Source: an uncultured Syntrophobacterales bacterium
GTDB taxonomy: Bacteria > Desulfobacterota > Syntrophia > Syntrophales > UBA5619
DNA: 5,831 nt
Direction: 5' to 3'
Assembly (NCBI GenBank): GCA_903903205.1
Contig: CAIUXU010000336.1
Coordinates: forward strand, 1 to 5,831
How positions within the stretch are numbered: position 1 is the stretch's first letter; every line of letters begins with the position of its first letter. Made by a program: the position numbers and the translations under genes. Under the pieces are notes generated by a model. The model made no database searches. It was not told the origin of the DNA and saw only the letters and a list, made by a program, of their open reading frames with translations. Below, one piece after another: positions 1-5,529 of this stretch.

Positions 1-368
1 ACCCTCTCCCCCGTCCGGACGTTCCCTTCAACACCGCTCTTTGTGCCGTGCCCCTTTACATCCTTCCGGACAATAAAGGAACAAATCGGTTTCCCCTTCT
101 GGAAGGAGATGACCGACAGCGCGTTGGCGAGCGGATCCGCGCCAAGGGTCAGGCCACCGGCCGCCGTCACCTCCGAATCAGCCAACATAGCGAAGAGAAT
201 CTCTCCGATCAGATTCATCGCCTCCGGGTCGAGCGTCGTGGGTTTGCAGTTGAAATAGTAGTTGCTCTTCCGCCCGGAGACGAGCGTGAAGGGCGGGTCG
301 TCGCTGTATTTGAACGACCGCTCGAGAATGATCTCGATCAACCTCTCTTTTGCCTTCCGGATCTCCAT
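1..368 (-). CDS. pyrE: Orotate phosphoribosyltransferase, N-terminal part (cut by left edge)
   Basis: Partial gene: 122 complete residues from the start codon, reading off the left edge. PyrE joins orotate to PRPP, giving orotidine 5'-phosphate, the fifth step of cytoplasmic UMP synthesis. What is seen: the substrate loop FTLVSGRKSNYYFN (residues 27-40), GGLTLGADP (71-79), and FIVRKDVKGHGT (98-109), whose R101, K102, K105 and H107 match the PRPP-contacting Arg/Lys/Lys/His of characterised enzymes. The acidic PRPP signature (VDD...TGG) normally follows and would lie just beyond the edge, so intactness cannot be judged. The lysine that contacts orotate in the enterobacterial enzyme is V30 here; small residues at this place are, as I recall, common in this PyrE subtype. 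The start ATG follows GGGGAGG (373-379) by four bases. It lies 81 bases after the leuB stop with no terminator between, so read-through from the leu operon is plausible. Confidence 0.93.
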   Translation of the reverse strand, partial: MEIRKAKERLIEIILERSFKYSDDPPFTLVSGRKSNYYFNCKPTTLDPEAMNLIGEILFAMLADSEVTAAGGLTLGADPLANALSVISFQKGKPICSFIVRKDVKGHGTKSGVEGNVRTGER

Positions 369-449
369 TTTTCCTCCCCGAGTTCGGTTGTTACGGAACC
401 GCTATCATGTTTATCACGAGTTTGTCAGTGGGACACAAAGAGGACCTTT

Positions 450-1535
450 TTATCCCGGAAGCTCCCGCAGCCTTTCAGCGACAAGATCCCCCATCTCCGT
501 GGTGCCGACAATCCTGGCGCCCGCCTGGCGAATGTCTTCCGTCCGGAAACCATCCTTCAGGACCATGCGGACAGCCTTCTCGACCTGGTCTGCCGCCATC
601 GCCATATCGAAAGAGTGGCGGAGCATCATCGCCACGGAGAGGATCGTGGCAAGCGGATTGGCGATCCCCTTTCCGGTGATATCCGGCGCCGAGCCGTGGC
701 TCGGCTCGTACATCGCCGTCTTCGCCCCGCGGCTCGCGGAAGGGAGCATCCCCAGCGAACCGGTCAGCATCGACGCCTCGTCGCTCAGAATGTCCCCAAA
801 CATGTTCGTCGTCACGATCACGTCGAATTGTACCGGGTTCCGGATCAACTGCATCGCACAGTTGTCCACGTACATGTGCTGGAGTTCAACCTCCGGGTAA
901 TCCCGGCCGACCTCCGTGACCACATCCCGCCAGAGCTCCGTCACTTCGAGGACGTTGGCCTTGTCCACGGAGAGGAGTTTTTTTCGGCGGATGCGCGCCA
1001 GATCGAACCCCACCTTTGCGATCCGCCGGATCTCCCCCTCGGTGTAAACCATCGTGTTGATCCCGATCCGCTGGCCGTTCTCGATCCGGACGCCACGGGG
1101 CTTCCCAAAATAGGCGTCGCCCAGCAGTTCACGGACGATGATCAGGTCGATCCCCCGAACAACATCGGGCTTGAGCGGTGAGGCGTCAATCAGATCTTCA
1201 AAGACGACAACCGGTCGGAGATTCGCGTAGAGTCCCAGCCCCGACCGCAGACCGAGGAGGCCCCGTTCCGGTCGGACGCTGTAATCGAGCGACTCCCATT
1301 TTGGCCCGCCCACGGCGCCCAACAGAACGGCGTCACTCGCCAGGGCCAGTTGCATCGTTTCGTCGGGAAGCGGGGTTTCGAAACGATCGTAGGCGGCGCC
1401 GCCGACAAGCGCTTCCTGAAGATCAAACTGGACACCGCTCCGTTCGGCGACAATGCCAAGAACCTTCAACGCCTCCCGGACGATCTCGGGTCCGATCCCG
1501 TCGCCGGGGAGAACCGCAATGCGATACGGTTTCAT
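450..1535 (-). CDS. leuB: 3-isopropylmalate dehydrogenase
   Basis: Oxidises and decarboxylates (2R,3S)-3-isopropylmalate to 2-ketoisocaproate with NAD+, a cytoplasmic step of leucine synthesis. At 361 residues it has the usual length and appears intact. Visible motifs: N-terminal LPGDGIGPEI (9-18); substrate-binding arginines R97, R107 and R135; catalytic Y142 and K192; metal-binding D224, D248 and D252 within DNCAMQLI and FGDILSDEAS; and the NAD-binding loop YEPSHGSAPDITGKG (276-290). Residues 135-144 read RELLGDAYFG where the family usually has RELTGG-YFG, so a Leu replaces Thr138; the catalytic Tyr is kept. The ATG overlaps the leuD stop by four bases (ATGA), which suggests translational coupling. 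A GGAGG within the end of leuD, five bases before the ATG, supports this start. Isocitrate or tartrate dehydrogenase is unlikely given the leu context and the LeuB-type motifs. Confidence 0.97.
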   Translation of the reverse strand: MKPYRIAVLPGDGIGPEIVREALKVLGIVAERSGVQFDLQEALVGGAAYDRFETPLPDETMQLALASDAVLLGAVGGPKWESLDYSVRPERGLLGLRSGLGLYANLRPVVVFEDLIDASPLKPDVVRGIDLIIVRELLGDAYFGKPRGVRIENGQRIGINTMVYTEGEIRRIAKVGFDLARIRRKKLLSVDKANVLEVTELWRDVVTEVGRDYPEVELQHMYVDNCAMQLIRNPVQFDVIVTTNMFGDILSDEASMLTGSLGMLPSASRGAKTAMYEPSHGSAPDITGKGIANPLATILSVAMMLRHSFDMAMAADQVEKAVRMVLKDGFRTEDIRQAGARIVGTTEMGDLVAERLRELPG

Positions 1536-2029
1536 TTCGTCCTCCCCTTCGCGATGTGATTCATCAGTCCGCCATCGGCGATCAGTTCCTGCATGAATGG
1601 CGGAAACGGCGGGATCTTCAGCGGATTGGCGGCGGCGCCGACGATCCGGATCAGCCCTGCGTCCGCATCTACTTCAATCTCCGCCCCATTCTCCACGAGC
1701 CCCCACAATTCAGGGGATTCGAAGATCGGGAGCCCCATGTCGAAGGAGTTCCTGTAGAAGATCCGGGCAAAACTCTTTGCCACGACACAGGCAATCCCCG
1801 CCGCCTTGATTGCGATCGGGGCGTGCTCCCGCGACGAGCCACAGCCAAAATTCTCGCCGCCGACAAGGATGTCGCCTGGCCTCATCTTTTTCATGAACTC
1901 CGGATCGGCGTCCTCCATACAGTGGGCGGCAAGCCCCTGCGGGTCCCAGATGTTCAGATACCGCGCAGGGATGATCGCGTCAGTATCGATGTTGTCTCCG
2001 AACTTCCAGATTCTTCCGCGCATTTTCAT
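1532..2029 (-). CDS. leuD: 3-isopropylmalate dehydratase, small subunit
   Basis: Small (swivel-domain) subunit of isopropylmalate isomerase; with LeuC it converts 2-isopropylmalate to 3-isopropylmalate. The 165 residues match the shorter LeuD type that partners a roughly 420-residue LeuC, rather than the longer enterobacterial type. Motifs: GDNIDTDAIIPARYL (11-25), the swivel-domain signature GENFGCGSSREHAP (58-71), and AKSFARIFYRNSFDMGLP (84-101). The loop that distinguishes isopropylmalate from homoaconitate isomerases reads YLNI (24-27), not the YLRT I recall for homoaconitase; with leuA and leuB beside it, isopropylmalate is the expected substrate. Two ATGs lie two codons apart; the first is preferred because AAGGA sits nine bases upstream of it. 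The gene starts 40 bases after leuC and its stop overlaps the leuB start. Confidence 0.96.
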   Translation of the reverse strand: MKMRGRIWKFGDNIDTDAIIPARYLNIWDPQGLAAHCMEDADPEFMKKMRPGDILVGGENFGCGSSREHAPIAIKAAGIACVVAKSFARIFYRNSFDMGLPIFESPELWGLVENGAEIEVDADAGLIRIVGAAANPLKIPPFPPFMQELIADGGLMNHIAKGRTK

Positions 2030-2069
2030 ATCTTAAAATCCTTTCTGATGGGTTCTCTCTAATAATCTC

Positions 2070-3329
2070 CTACAACTGTTCCGGCCCGGCGAGGTGTCCG
2101 GCAACGGCCGTTGCGGCGGCGACCGCAGGTCCTGCGAGGTAAACCTCGCTTCCCGGGTGGCCCATCCGACCGACAAAATTTCGGTTCGTCGTCGCGACCG
2201 ACCGCTCCCCCTTCGCGAGGATTCCCATGTAGCCGCCAAGACAGGGGCCGCAGGTCGGCAGGCTGATCACCCCCCCGGCATCGAGAAAGATATCAAAGAG
2301 CCCCTCGTGCATCGCCTGGCGATAAACCCCCGGTGTCGCGGGGATGATGATCAGACGCATCCCGGGGGCGGCATGTCGCCCCTTCAGGATCGAAGCCGCC
2401 ACGCGCAGGTCCTCGATCCTGCCGTTCGTACAGGAGCCGATGATCGACTGATCGATTCGCACGCTCCCGACCTCACTGATCCCTTTCGCATTGGAAGGGA
2501 GATGGGGAAAGGAGACTTGCAGCTCGATCTTCTCCACATCGATGTCGATGACCGAGTGGTAACGTGCATCGGGGTCGGAGGTAAAAAATTCGTATTTGCG
2601 TTCGGCCCGCTCCCGGCAATAGGCCTCCGTAACCTCGTCGGGAATGAAGATTCCGTTCTTCCCACCCGCCTCGACGGCCATGTTCGCCATCGTCAGACGG
2701 TCGGCCATCGTCAGACTGCGAACGGTCTCGCCAGTAAACTCCATCGCCCGGTACAGGGCGCCGTCAACGCCGATCCGACCGATTGTATGAAGGATCAGAT
2801 CCTTTCCTGTAACCCAGGGACGTCGTTTGCCATGATAGACAAACTTCATGGTCTCCGGCACTTTGAACCAGAGTTCGCCGGTCATCATCGCCGCGGCCAG
2901 ATCGGTGCTCCCGACGCCGGTGGCGAAAGCTCCCAGCCCCCCGTAGGTGCAGGTGTGGCTGTCGGCGCCGGCAACGAGATCTCCGGGGCCCACGATCCCT
3001 TTCTCCGGAAGGAGGGCATGTTCGACCCCCGCCTCGCCGACATCATAGTAGTGGGTGAGTTCCTGCTCGTGCGCAAAGTCCCGCATGAGCTTGCACTGTT
3101 CGGCCGAATCGATGTCTTTGTTCGGAGAAAAGTGATCTGCAACAAGGACCACCTTCTCCCGGTCGAATACCTTCTTCCCACCCGCCTTCCGAAACGCATC
3201 GATCGCAATGGGCGCAGTGATGTCGTTTCCAAGGGCGATATCCACCCGCGCGTTGATCAGCATCCCGGGATGGACCTCGTCAAGATCCACATGCCGACTG
3301 AGTATTTTTTCCGTAATGGTCATTCCCAT
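2070..3329 (-). CDS. leuC: 3-isopropylmalate dehydratase, large subunit
   Basis: Large, iron-sulfur subunit of isopropylmalate isomerase, an aconitase-family hydro-lyase working with LeuD. At 419 residues it is the bacterial/archaeal two-subunit type, close to homoaconitase large subunits. Motifs: HFSPNKD (66-72), GADSHTCTYGGLGAFATGVG (121-140), and the three [4Fe-4S] ligands: C300 in GSCTNGR, C360 and C363 in TCGPCLGG. GRMGHPGSEVYLAGP (387-401) is the usual C-terminal signature. No gap or frameshift is seen. ATG codons occur at residues 1 and 3; AAGGAG (3339-3344) lies nine bases before the first, which is chosen. The gene is 75 bases downstream of leuA and 40 upstream of leuD, without an obvious terminator or new promoter, so the four leu genes probably form one transcript. 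A homoaconitase role is possible from sequence alone but disfavoured by context. Confidence 0.97.
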   Translation of the reverse strand: MGMTITEKILSRHVDLDEVHPGMLINARVDIALGNDITAPIAIDAFRKAGGKKVFDREKVVLVADHFSPNKDIDSAEQCKLMRDFAHEQELTHYYDVGEAGVEHALLPEKGIVGPGDLVAGADSHTCTYGGLGAFATGVGSTDLAAAMMTGELWFKVPETMKFVYHGKRRPWVTGKDLILHTIGRIGVDGALYRAMEFTGETVRSLTMADRLTMANMAVEAGGKNGIFIPDEVTEAYCRERAERKYEFFTSDPDARYHSVIDIDVEKIELQVSFPHLPSNAKGISEVGSVRIDQSIIGSCTNGRIEDLRVAASILKGRHAAPGMRLIIIPATPGVYRQAMHEGLFDIFLDAGGVISLPTCGPCLGGYMGILAKGERSVATTNRNFVGRMGHPGSEVYLAGPAVAAATAVAGHLAGPEQL

Positions 3330-3404
3330 GTTTCCACTCTCCTTAGGTGATTTGAAACGGCTTAAACTCCAAACTGCCGCCCTTATTTACTGGATCTTGT
3401 CCAT

Positions 3405-4964
3405 TTATGCAACCTTCACCTTCTTGATATCCTTGCTTAGCCACTCCAGCCGGTTCAGCGCGTTGATGTAGGCCTTGGCCGACGCGACCAGGACGTCCGG
3501 ATGGGCGCCCCGCCCGACGGCGGAACGGCCGTTGAACTTGAGCTGCACCGTCGCTTCCCCCTGGGCGTCCGTCCCTCCGGTGACCGCGTTCACCGCGTAC
3601 TTCAGGAGCGGATAGTCCGTGTTCGTGATCTTCCGGATCGCGGTAAAGGTCGCATCCACCGGTCCTACGCCGAAGCCGGCCTCCTGGACCATCTTCCCGT
3701 CCACCTCCATCTGCATCGTGGCGGTCGGCACCGTCGCGTTCCCGCTGACGACGTTCAGATAGACAAAGCGGTACCGCTCAGTGCTCCGGGATGACTCCTC
3801 ATAGACAATCGCCTCCAGGTCCTCGTCGAACACCTCCTTCTTGACGTCGGCCAGCTCCTTGAAGTGGACAAAAATCCGGTTGATCTCCTCCTCGGTGAGG
3901 CCGTAGCCCATCGCGCGGAGGCGATCGGCGATCGCATGGCGCCCCGAATGCTTGCCGAGGACAATACGGGTCTCCAAGATCCCGACCGACTGGGGGGTCA
4001 TAATCTCGTAAGTGGTTTTCTCCTTGATCAGACCATCCTGGTGGATGCCCGACTCGTGGGCGAAGGCGTTCGCTCCGACAATCGCCTTGTTCGGTTGTAC
4101 CGGAATGCCGGTGATCTGCGTCAGCAGCCGGGAGCTCTGGTGGATGTACTCGGTCTTGATTCCCGTCCGGAGGCCGAAGAGGTCCTTTCGAGTCTTGATC
4201 GCCATCACGATCTCCTCCATCGCGCTGTTCCCCGCCCGTTCGCCGATCCCGTTGATCGTACACTCCACCTGGCGCGCCCCGTTTTTAATGGCGGCCAGCG
4301 CGTTGGCCGTAGCGAGGCCGTGGTCGTTGTGGCAGTGGACAGAAACGACCGCCTGGTGAATGTATTTCACCCGCCGGAAAAGGGTGGCGATCAGTTCGCC
4401 GAACTCCGCCGGGATCGCGTAACCGACGGTGTCCGGAATGTGGACTGTCGTCGCCCCCGCAACGATGACCGCCTCGACCATTTGGCAGAGGTAGTCGCGG
4501 TCGCTCCGCGTCGCATCCATCGGCGAGAACTCCACGTTTTTGGTGTAGCGGCTGGCATGGGAGACCGCAGCGACAGCCTCGCTCAGGACCTCTTCCCGCG
4601 ATTTGCGGAGCTGGTATTTCAGGTGGATGTCCGAAGAGGAGATGAAGGTGTGGATTCGCGGGGAGGCGGCTTCGGCGATCGCCTCCCAGGCGCGGTCGAT
4701 GTCGGCGGCGTTCGCCCTGGCCAGCGCCGCAACCTGACAGCCCCGGACCTCCCGAGCGATCTGCCGGACCGAGGCGAAATCCCCCTCCGATGCGACTGGG
4801 AAACCGGCCTCGATGATGTCCACCCCCATCTTCTCAAGCTGGCGGGCGATCCGCAGCTTCTCGTCCGGATTCATGCTCGCCCCTGGCGACTGCTCACCGT
4901 CCCGCAGCGTCGTGTCGAAGATCAATACCCTCTCTTCCGCTTTCCTGCCGTCTGTCGATTCCAT
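3405..4964 (-). CDS. leuA: 2-isopropylmalate synthase
   Basis: Condenses acetyl-CoA with 2-ketoisovalerate to 2-isopropylmalate, the committed and usually leucine-inhibited step of leucine synthesis. The 519 residues match the standard bacterial LeuA. The N-terminal TIM barrel shows DTTLRDGEQSPGASM (17-31, with R21 and metal ligand D22), FISSSDIHLKYQL (107-119), HCHNDHGLATAN (210-221; H210 and H212 are metal ligands), and ECTINGIGERAGN (234-246). A linker region carries GANAFAHESGIHQDG (297-311) and LGKHSGRHA (336-344). The C-terminal LeuA dimer domain (about 395-505) keeps GVGPVDATFTAI (432-443) and AVTGGTDAQGEA (460-471), the region that binds leucine in studied enzymes, so feedback inhibition is expected. 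The start is supported by AAGGAG (4970-4975), five bases upstream. The gene lies directly behind a leader with a terminator and leucine-rich ORF, so transcription is likely attenuated. Homocitrate or citramalate synthase is disfavoured by motifs and operon. Confidence 0.97.
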   Translation of the reverse strand: MESTDGRKAEERVLIFDTTLRDGEQSPGASMNPDEKLRIARQLEKMGVDIIEAGFPVASEGDFASVRQIAREVRGCQVAALARANAADIDRAWEAIAEAASPRIHTFISSSDIHLKYQLRKSREEVLSEAVAAVSHASRYTKNVEFSPMDATRSDRDYLCQMVEAVIVAGATTVHIPDTVGYAIPAEFGELIATLFRRVKYIHQAVVSVHCHNDHGLATANALAAIKNGARQVECTINGIGERAGNSAMEEIVMAIKTRKDLFGLRTGIKTEYIHQSSRLLTQITGIPVQPNKAIVGANAFAHESGIHQDGLIKEKTTYEIMTPQSVGILETRIVLGKHSGRHAIADRLRAMGYGLTEEEINRIFVHFKELADVKKEVFDEDLEAIVYEESSRSTERYRFVYLNVVSGNATVPTATMQMEVDGKMVQEAGFGVGPVDATFTAIRKITNTDYPLLKYAVNAVTGGTDAQGEATVQLKFNGRSAVGRGAHPDVLVASAKAYINALNRLEWLSKDIKKVKVA

Positions 4965-4980
4965 GCTAGCTCCTTTTCAC

Positions 4981-5018
4981 AAAAATAAAAAAGGCCATGG
5001 GTTTTGCCTCCCATGGCC
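4981..5018 (-). terminator. Intrinsic terminator (attenuator) before leuA
   Basis: In the leuA direction, GGCCATGGG (5018-5010) pairs perfectly with CCCATGGCC (5001-4993) around an 8-base loop, giving a 9-bp GC-rich stem. The tract TTTTTTATTTTT follows at once (4992-4981). This is a textbook rho-independent terminator. It sits between the promoter and leuA and ends only five bases before the leuA Shine-Dalgarno, so it cannot serve an upstream gene without also cutting off leuA. It therefore most likely acts as a conditional attenuator. Confidence 0.9.
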
Positions 5019-5075
5019 GTTTGGTTTCGTTTTTGATCTTTTGTTTCTACGAATTTCCGAAAAACGACGGGAGGC
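5006..5075 (-). promoter_or_regulatory. Candidate antiterminator pairing of the leu leader
   Basis: GCCTCCCGT (5075-5067), inside the 3' part of the leader ORF, is complementary to ATGGGAGGC (5014-5006): nine consecutive pairs, one of them G-U. The second segment contains five bases of the terminator's 5' arm plus loop bases, so this helix and the terminator exclude each other. The arm begins just downstream of the leucine codon run (5124-5089), where a stalled ribosome would leave it exposed. ACGGGG (5184-5179), near the start of the ORF, could pair with CCCCGT-like bases of the same arm (six pairs with one wobble) and so compete in the unstalled state. These pairings were found by eye; no folding energies were computed. 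Confidence 0.6.
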
Positions 5076-5190
5076 GGCGCCTGTGTGAGAGGCTAAGAAG
5101 GGCGAGTCCCAAAAGGAGGGCCAGAATCGTGATACCACCGATATTCGCTCTTACCACATCCGCTGTCATAAAAGAAAACCCCGTTTCCAT
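5047..5190 (-). CDS. Leucine-rich leader peptide (47 aa) of the leu operon
   Basis: Short ORF between the leu promoter and the leuA terminator. Residues 23-34 contain eight leucines (LALLLGLALLSL), with a ninth at residue 40. Valines 12-13 and isoleucines 17, 20 and 22 precede them, so 13 of residues 12-34 are branched-chain. Leucine codons are mixed CTC, CTT, CTG and TTG. This placement and composition are what is expected of an attenuator leader peptide like enterobacterial LeuL, although the ORF is longer than the 28-codon LeuL and lacks a run of one rare codon. The stop lies 28 bases before the terminator stem. The ATG is preceded by a G-rich run (GGGGG, three bases upstream) rather than a clear AGGAGG, so the start is uncertain; M8 is an alternative with no better site. 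The sequence could also be read as one membrane helix followed by HRRR, so a stable small membrane protein is the main alternative. Confidence 0.68.
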   Translation of the reverse strand: METGFSFMTADVVRANIGGITILALLLGLALLSLSHRRRLPSFFGNS

Positions 5191-5238
5191 TTTCCCCCGC
5201 CGCTCGTCTGCACACCCTGAGACGCTCGCTGGAGCCGC

Positions 5239-5267
5239 TATCTAATTCAAACCCGGAAATCTGTCAA
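5239..5267 (-). promoter_or_regulatory. Sigma-70-type promoter of the leu operon
   Basis: On the minus strand a perfect TTGACA (-35, 5267-5262) is followed after exactly 17 bases by TAGATA (5244-5239), a -10 box that matches TATAAT at three positions. The predicted transcript start is near 5232, giving about 42 bases before the leader ORF and about 268 bases before leuA. The position upstream of the leader ORF and terminator fits well. The weak -10 and the repeats overlapping the promoter suggest that it may be further regulated. Confidence 0.65.
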
Positions 5268-5283
5268 GCTTTTTTCCGGAAAT
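5253..5283 (-). repeat. Operator-like repeats overlapping the leu promoter
   Basis: The octamer ATTTCCGG occurs twice on the minus strand, at 5283-5276 and 5260-5253, spaced 23 bases apart. One copy lies just upstream of the -35 box and the other between -35 and -10. The upstream copy is part of a 10-base perfect palindrome, TTTCCGGAAA (5273-5282). The spacing of about two helical turns and the position around the -35 box are typical of a repressor operator, but no regulator can be named from the sequence. Confidence 0.35.
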
Positions 5284-5331
5284 TCGACATACTGCTCATA
5301 ACCTGCAAATGAATCCGAATTGCCCGGCCCT

Positions 5332-5427
5332 TTAGATCGTCCCATTCTCCTGCGGCCGTTGACGTGCAAAGATTTCCCAGAGGTTGATCGTGATATCAGG
5401 TATTTGCGGGCACCCTTCTTCTTTCAT
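5332..5427 (-). CDS. Doubtful 31-codon ORF in the spacer
   Basis: An ATG-started ORF of 31 codons (beginning MKEEGCPQIPDITINLWEIF) in the spacer between the nuclease-like gene and the leu promoter. The frame is open a further 17 codons upstream, into the hairpin repeat at 5443-5503, without another ATG. There is no convincing Shine-Dalgarno (only TTGAG directly before the start). I do not recognise the sequence. It may be chance, or a scrap of a decayed gene brought in with the repeat. Confidence 0.15.
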   Translation of the reverse strand: MKEEGCPQIPDITINLWEIFARQRPQENGTI

Positions 5428-5442
5428 ACTCAACTGCGATAA

Positions 5443-5503
5443 TCGGTAAATGGTGTTACTGACCCCTATTACCGAAAAGTGTCAATGCAAGACCTGACAC
5501 CAT
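5443..5503. repeat. Tandem hairpins, possible REP or mobile-element remnant
   Basis: Two adjacent stem-loops. TCGGTAA (5443-5449) pairs with TTACCGA (5469-5475) around 19 bases. GTGTCA (5479-5484) pairs with TGACAC (5495-5500) around 10 bases. A third, overlapping pairing joins ATGGTGT (5450-5456) to ACACCAT (5497-5503), so the whole block is roughly symmetric. The pieces GACCTGACACC and ACTGACCCC recall GGGGTCAGGTC-like extragenic repeats that I associate with REP-type elements and RAYT transposases in environmental bacteria. That link is from memory and unverified. The block begins 27 bases downstream of the nuclease-like stop codon and lacks a T-run, so a simple terminator is less likely. 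Confidence 0.4.
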
Positions 5504-5529
5504 TCTTGTGTCCCCAATATTTCGAGCAA

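Larger units (their letters stand above)
5284..5529. other. Non-coding spacer between nuclease-like gene and leu promoter
   Basis: About 245 bases, less GC-rich than the flanking genes. It holds the two tandem hairpins at 5443-5503 and the doubtful ORF at 5332-5427. No tRNA-like, rRNA-like or riboswitch-like element was recognised. No hairpin followed by a T-run on the minus strand was found here, so the end of the nuclease-like transcript is not clearly marked. Confidence 0.5.

Noticed and set aside
48..1181. 377-codon open frame on the plus strand
   Set aside because: Antisense to leuB and pyrE; its translation is Arg/His/Pro-rich without any recognisable domain, typical of the complement of a GC-rich gene.
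1178..2062. 294-codon open frame on the plus strand
   Set aside because: Antisense to leuD and the start of leuB, with low-complexity Arg/Pro-rich translation and no family motif.
2094..3350. 418-codon open frame on the plus strand
   Set aside because: Complement of leuC over nearly its whole length; leuC has all catalytic and cluster residues, so the antisense frame is a codon-usage shadow.
3330..3404. Possible regulatory element between leuA and leuC
   Set aside because: Only a weak 4-bp CGGC/GCCG pairing and a 5-codon ORF were seen; neither exceeds what chance would give in 75 bases.
3864..4988. 374-codon open frame on the plus strand
   Set aside because: Complement of the leuA barrel domain; it has an acidic/basic repetitive composition and no recognisable domain.
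5002..5035. The leuA hairpin as a bidirectional terminator for a plus-strand gene
   Set aside because: The plus-strand side is followed by an interrupted T-rich stretch, but there is no plausible plus-strand gene ending nearby.
4965..5240. T-box leader for leuA
   Set aside because: T-box control of leu genes is known in some bacteria, but no TGGNACCGCG-type T-box sequence was found on the minus strand here, and the leucine-rich ORF gives a better explanation.
4997..5245. 82-codon plus-strand ORF across the leader
   Set aside because: Starts inside the terminator stem, lacks a ribosome binding site and is antisense to the leucine-rich leader ORF, which has the better context.
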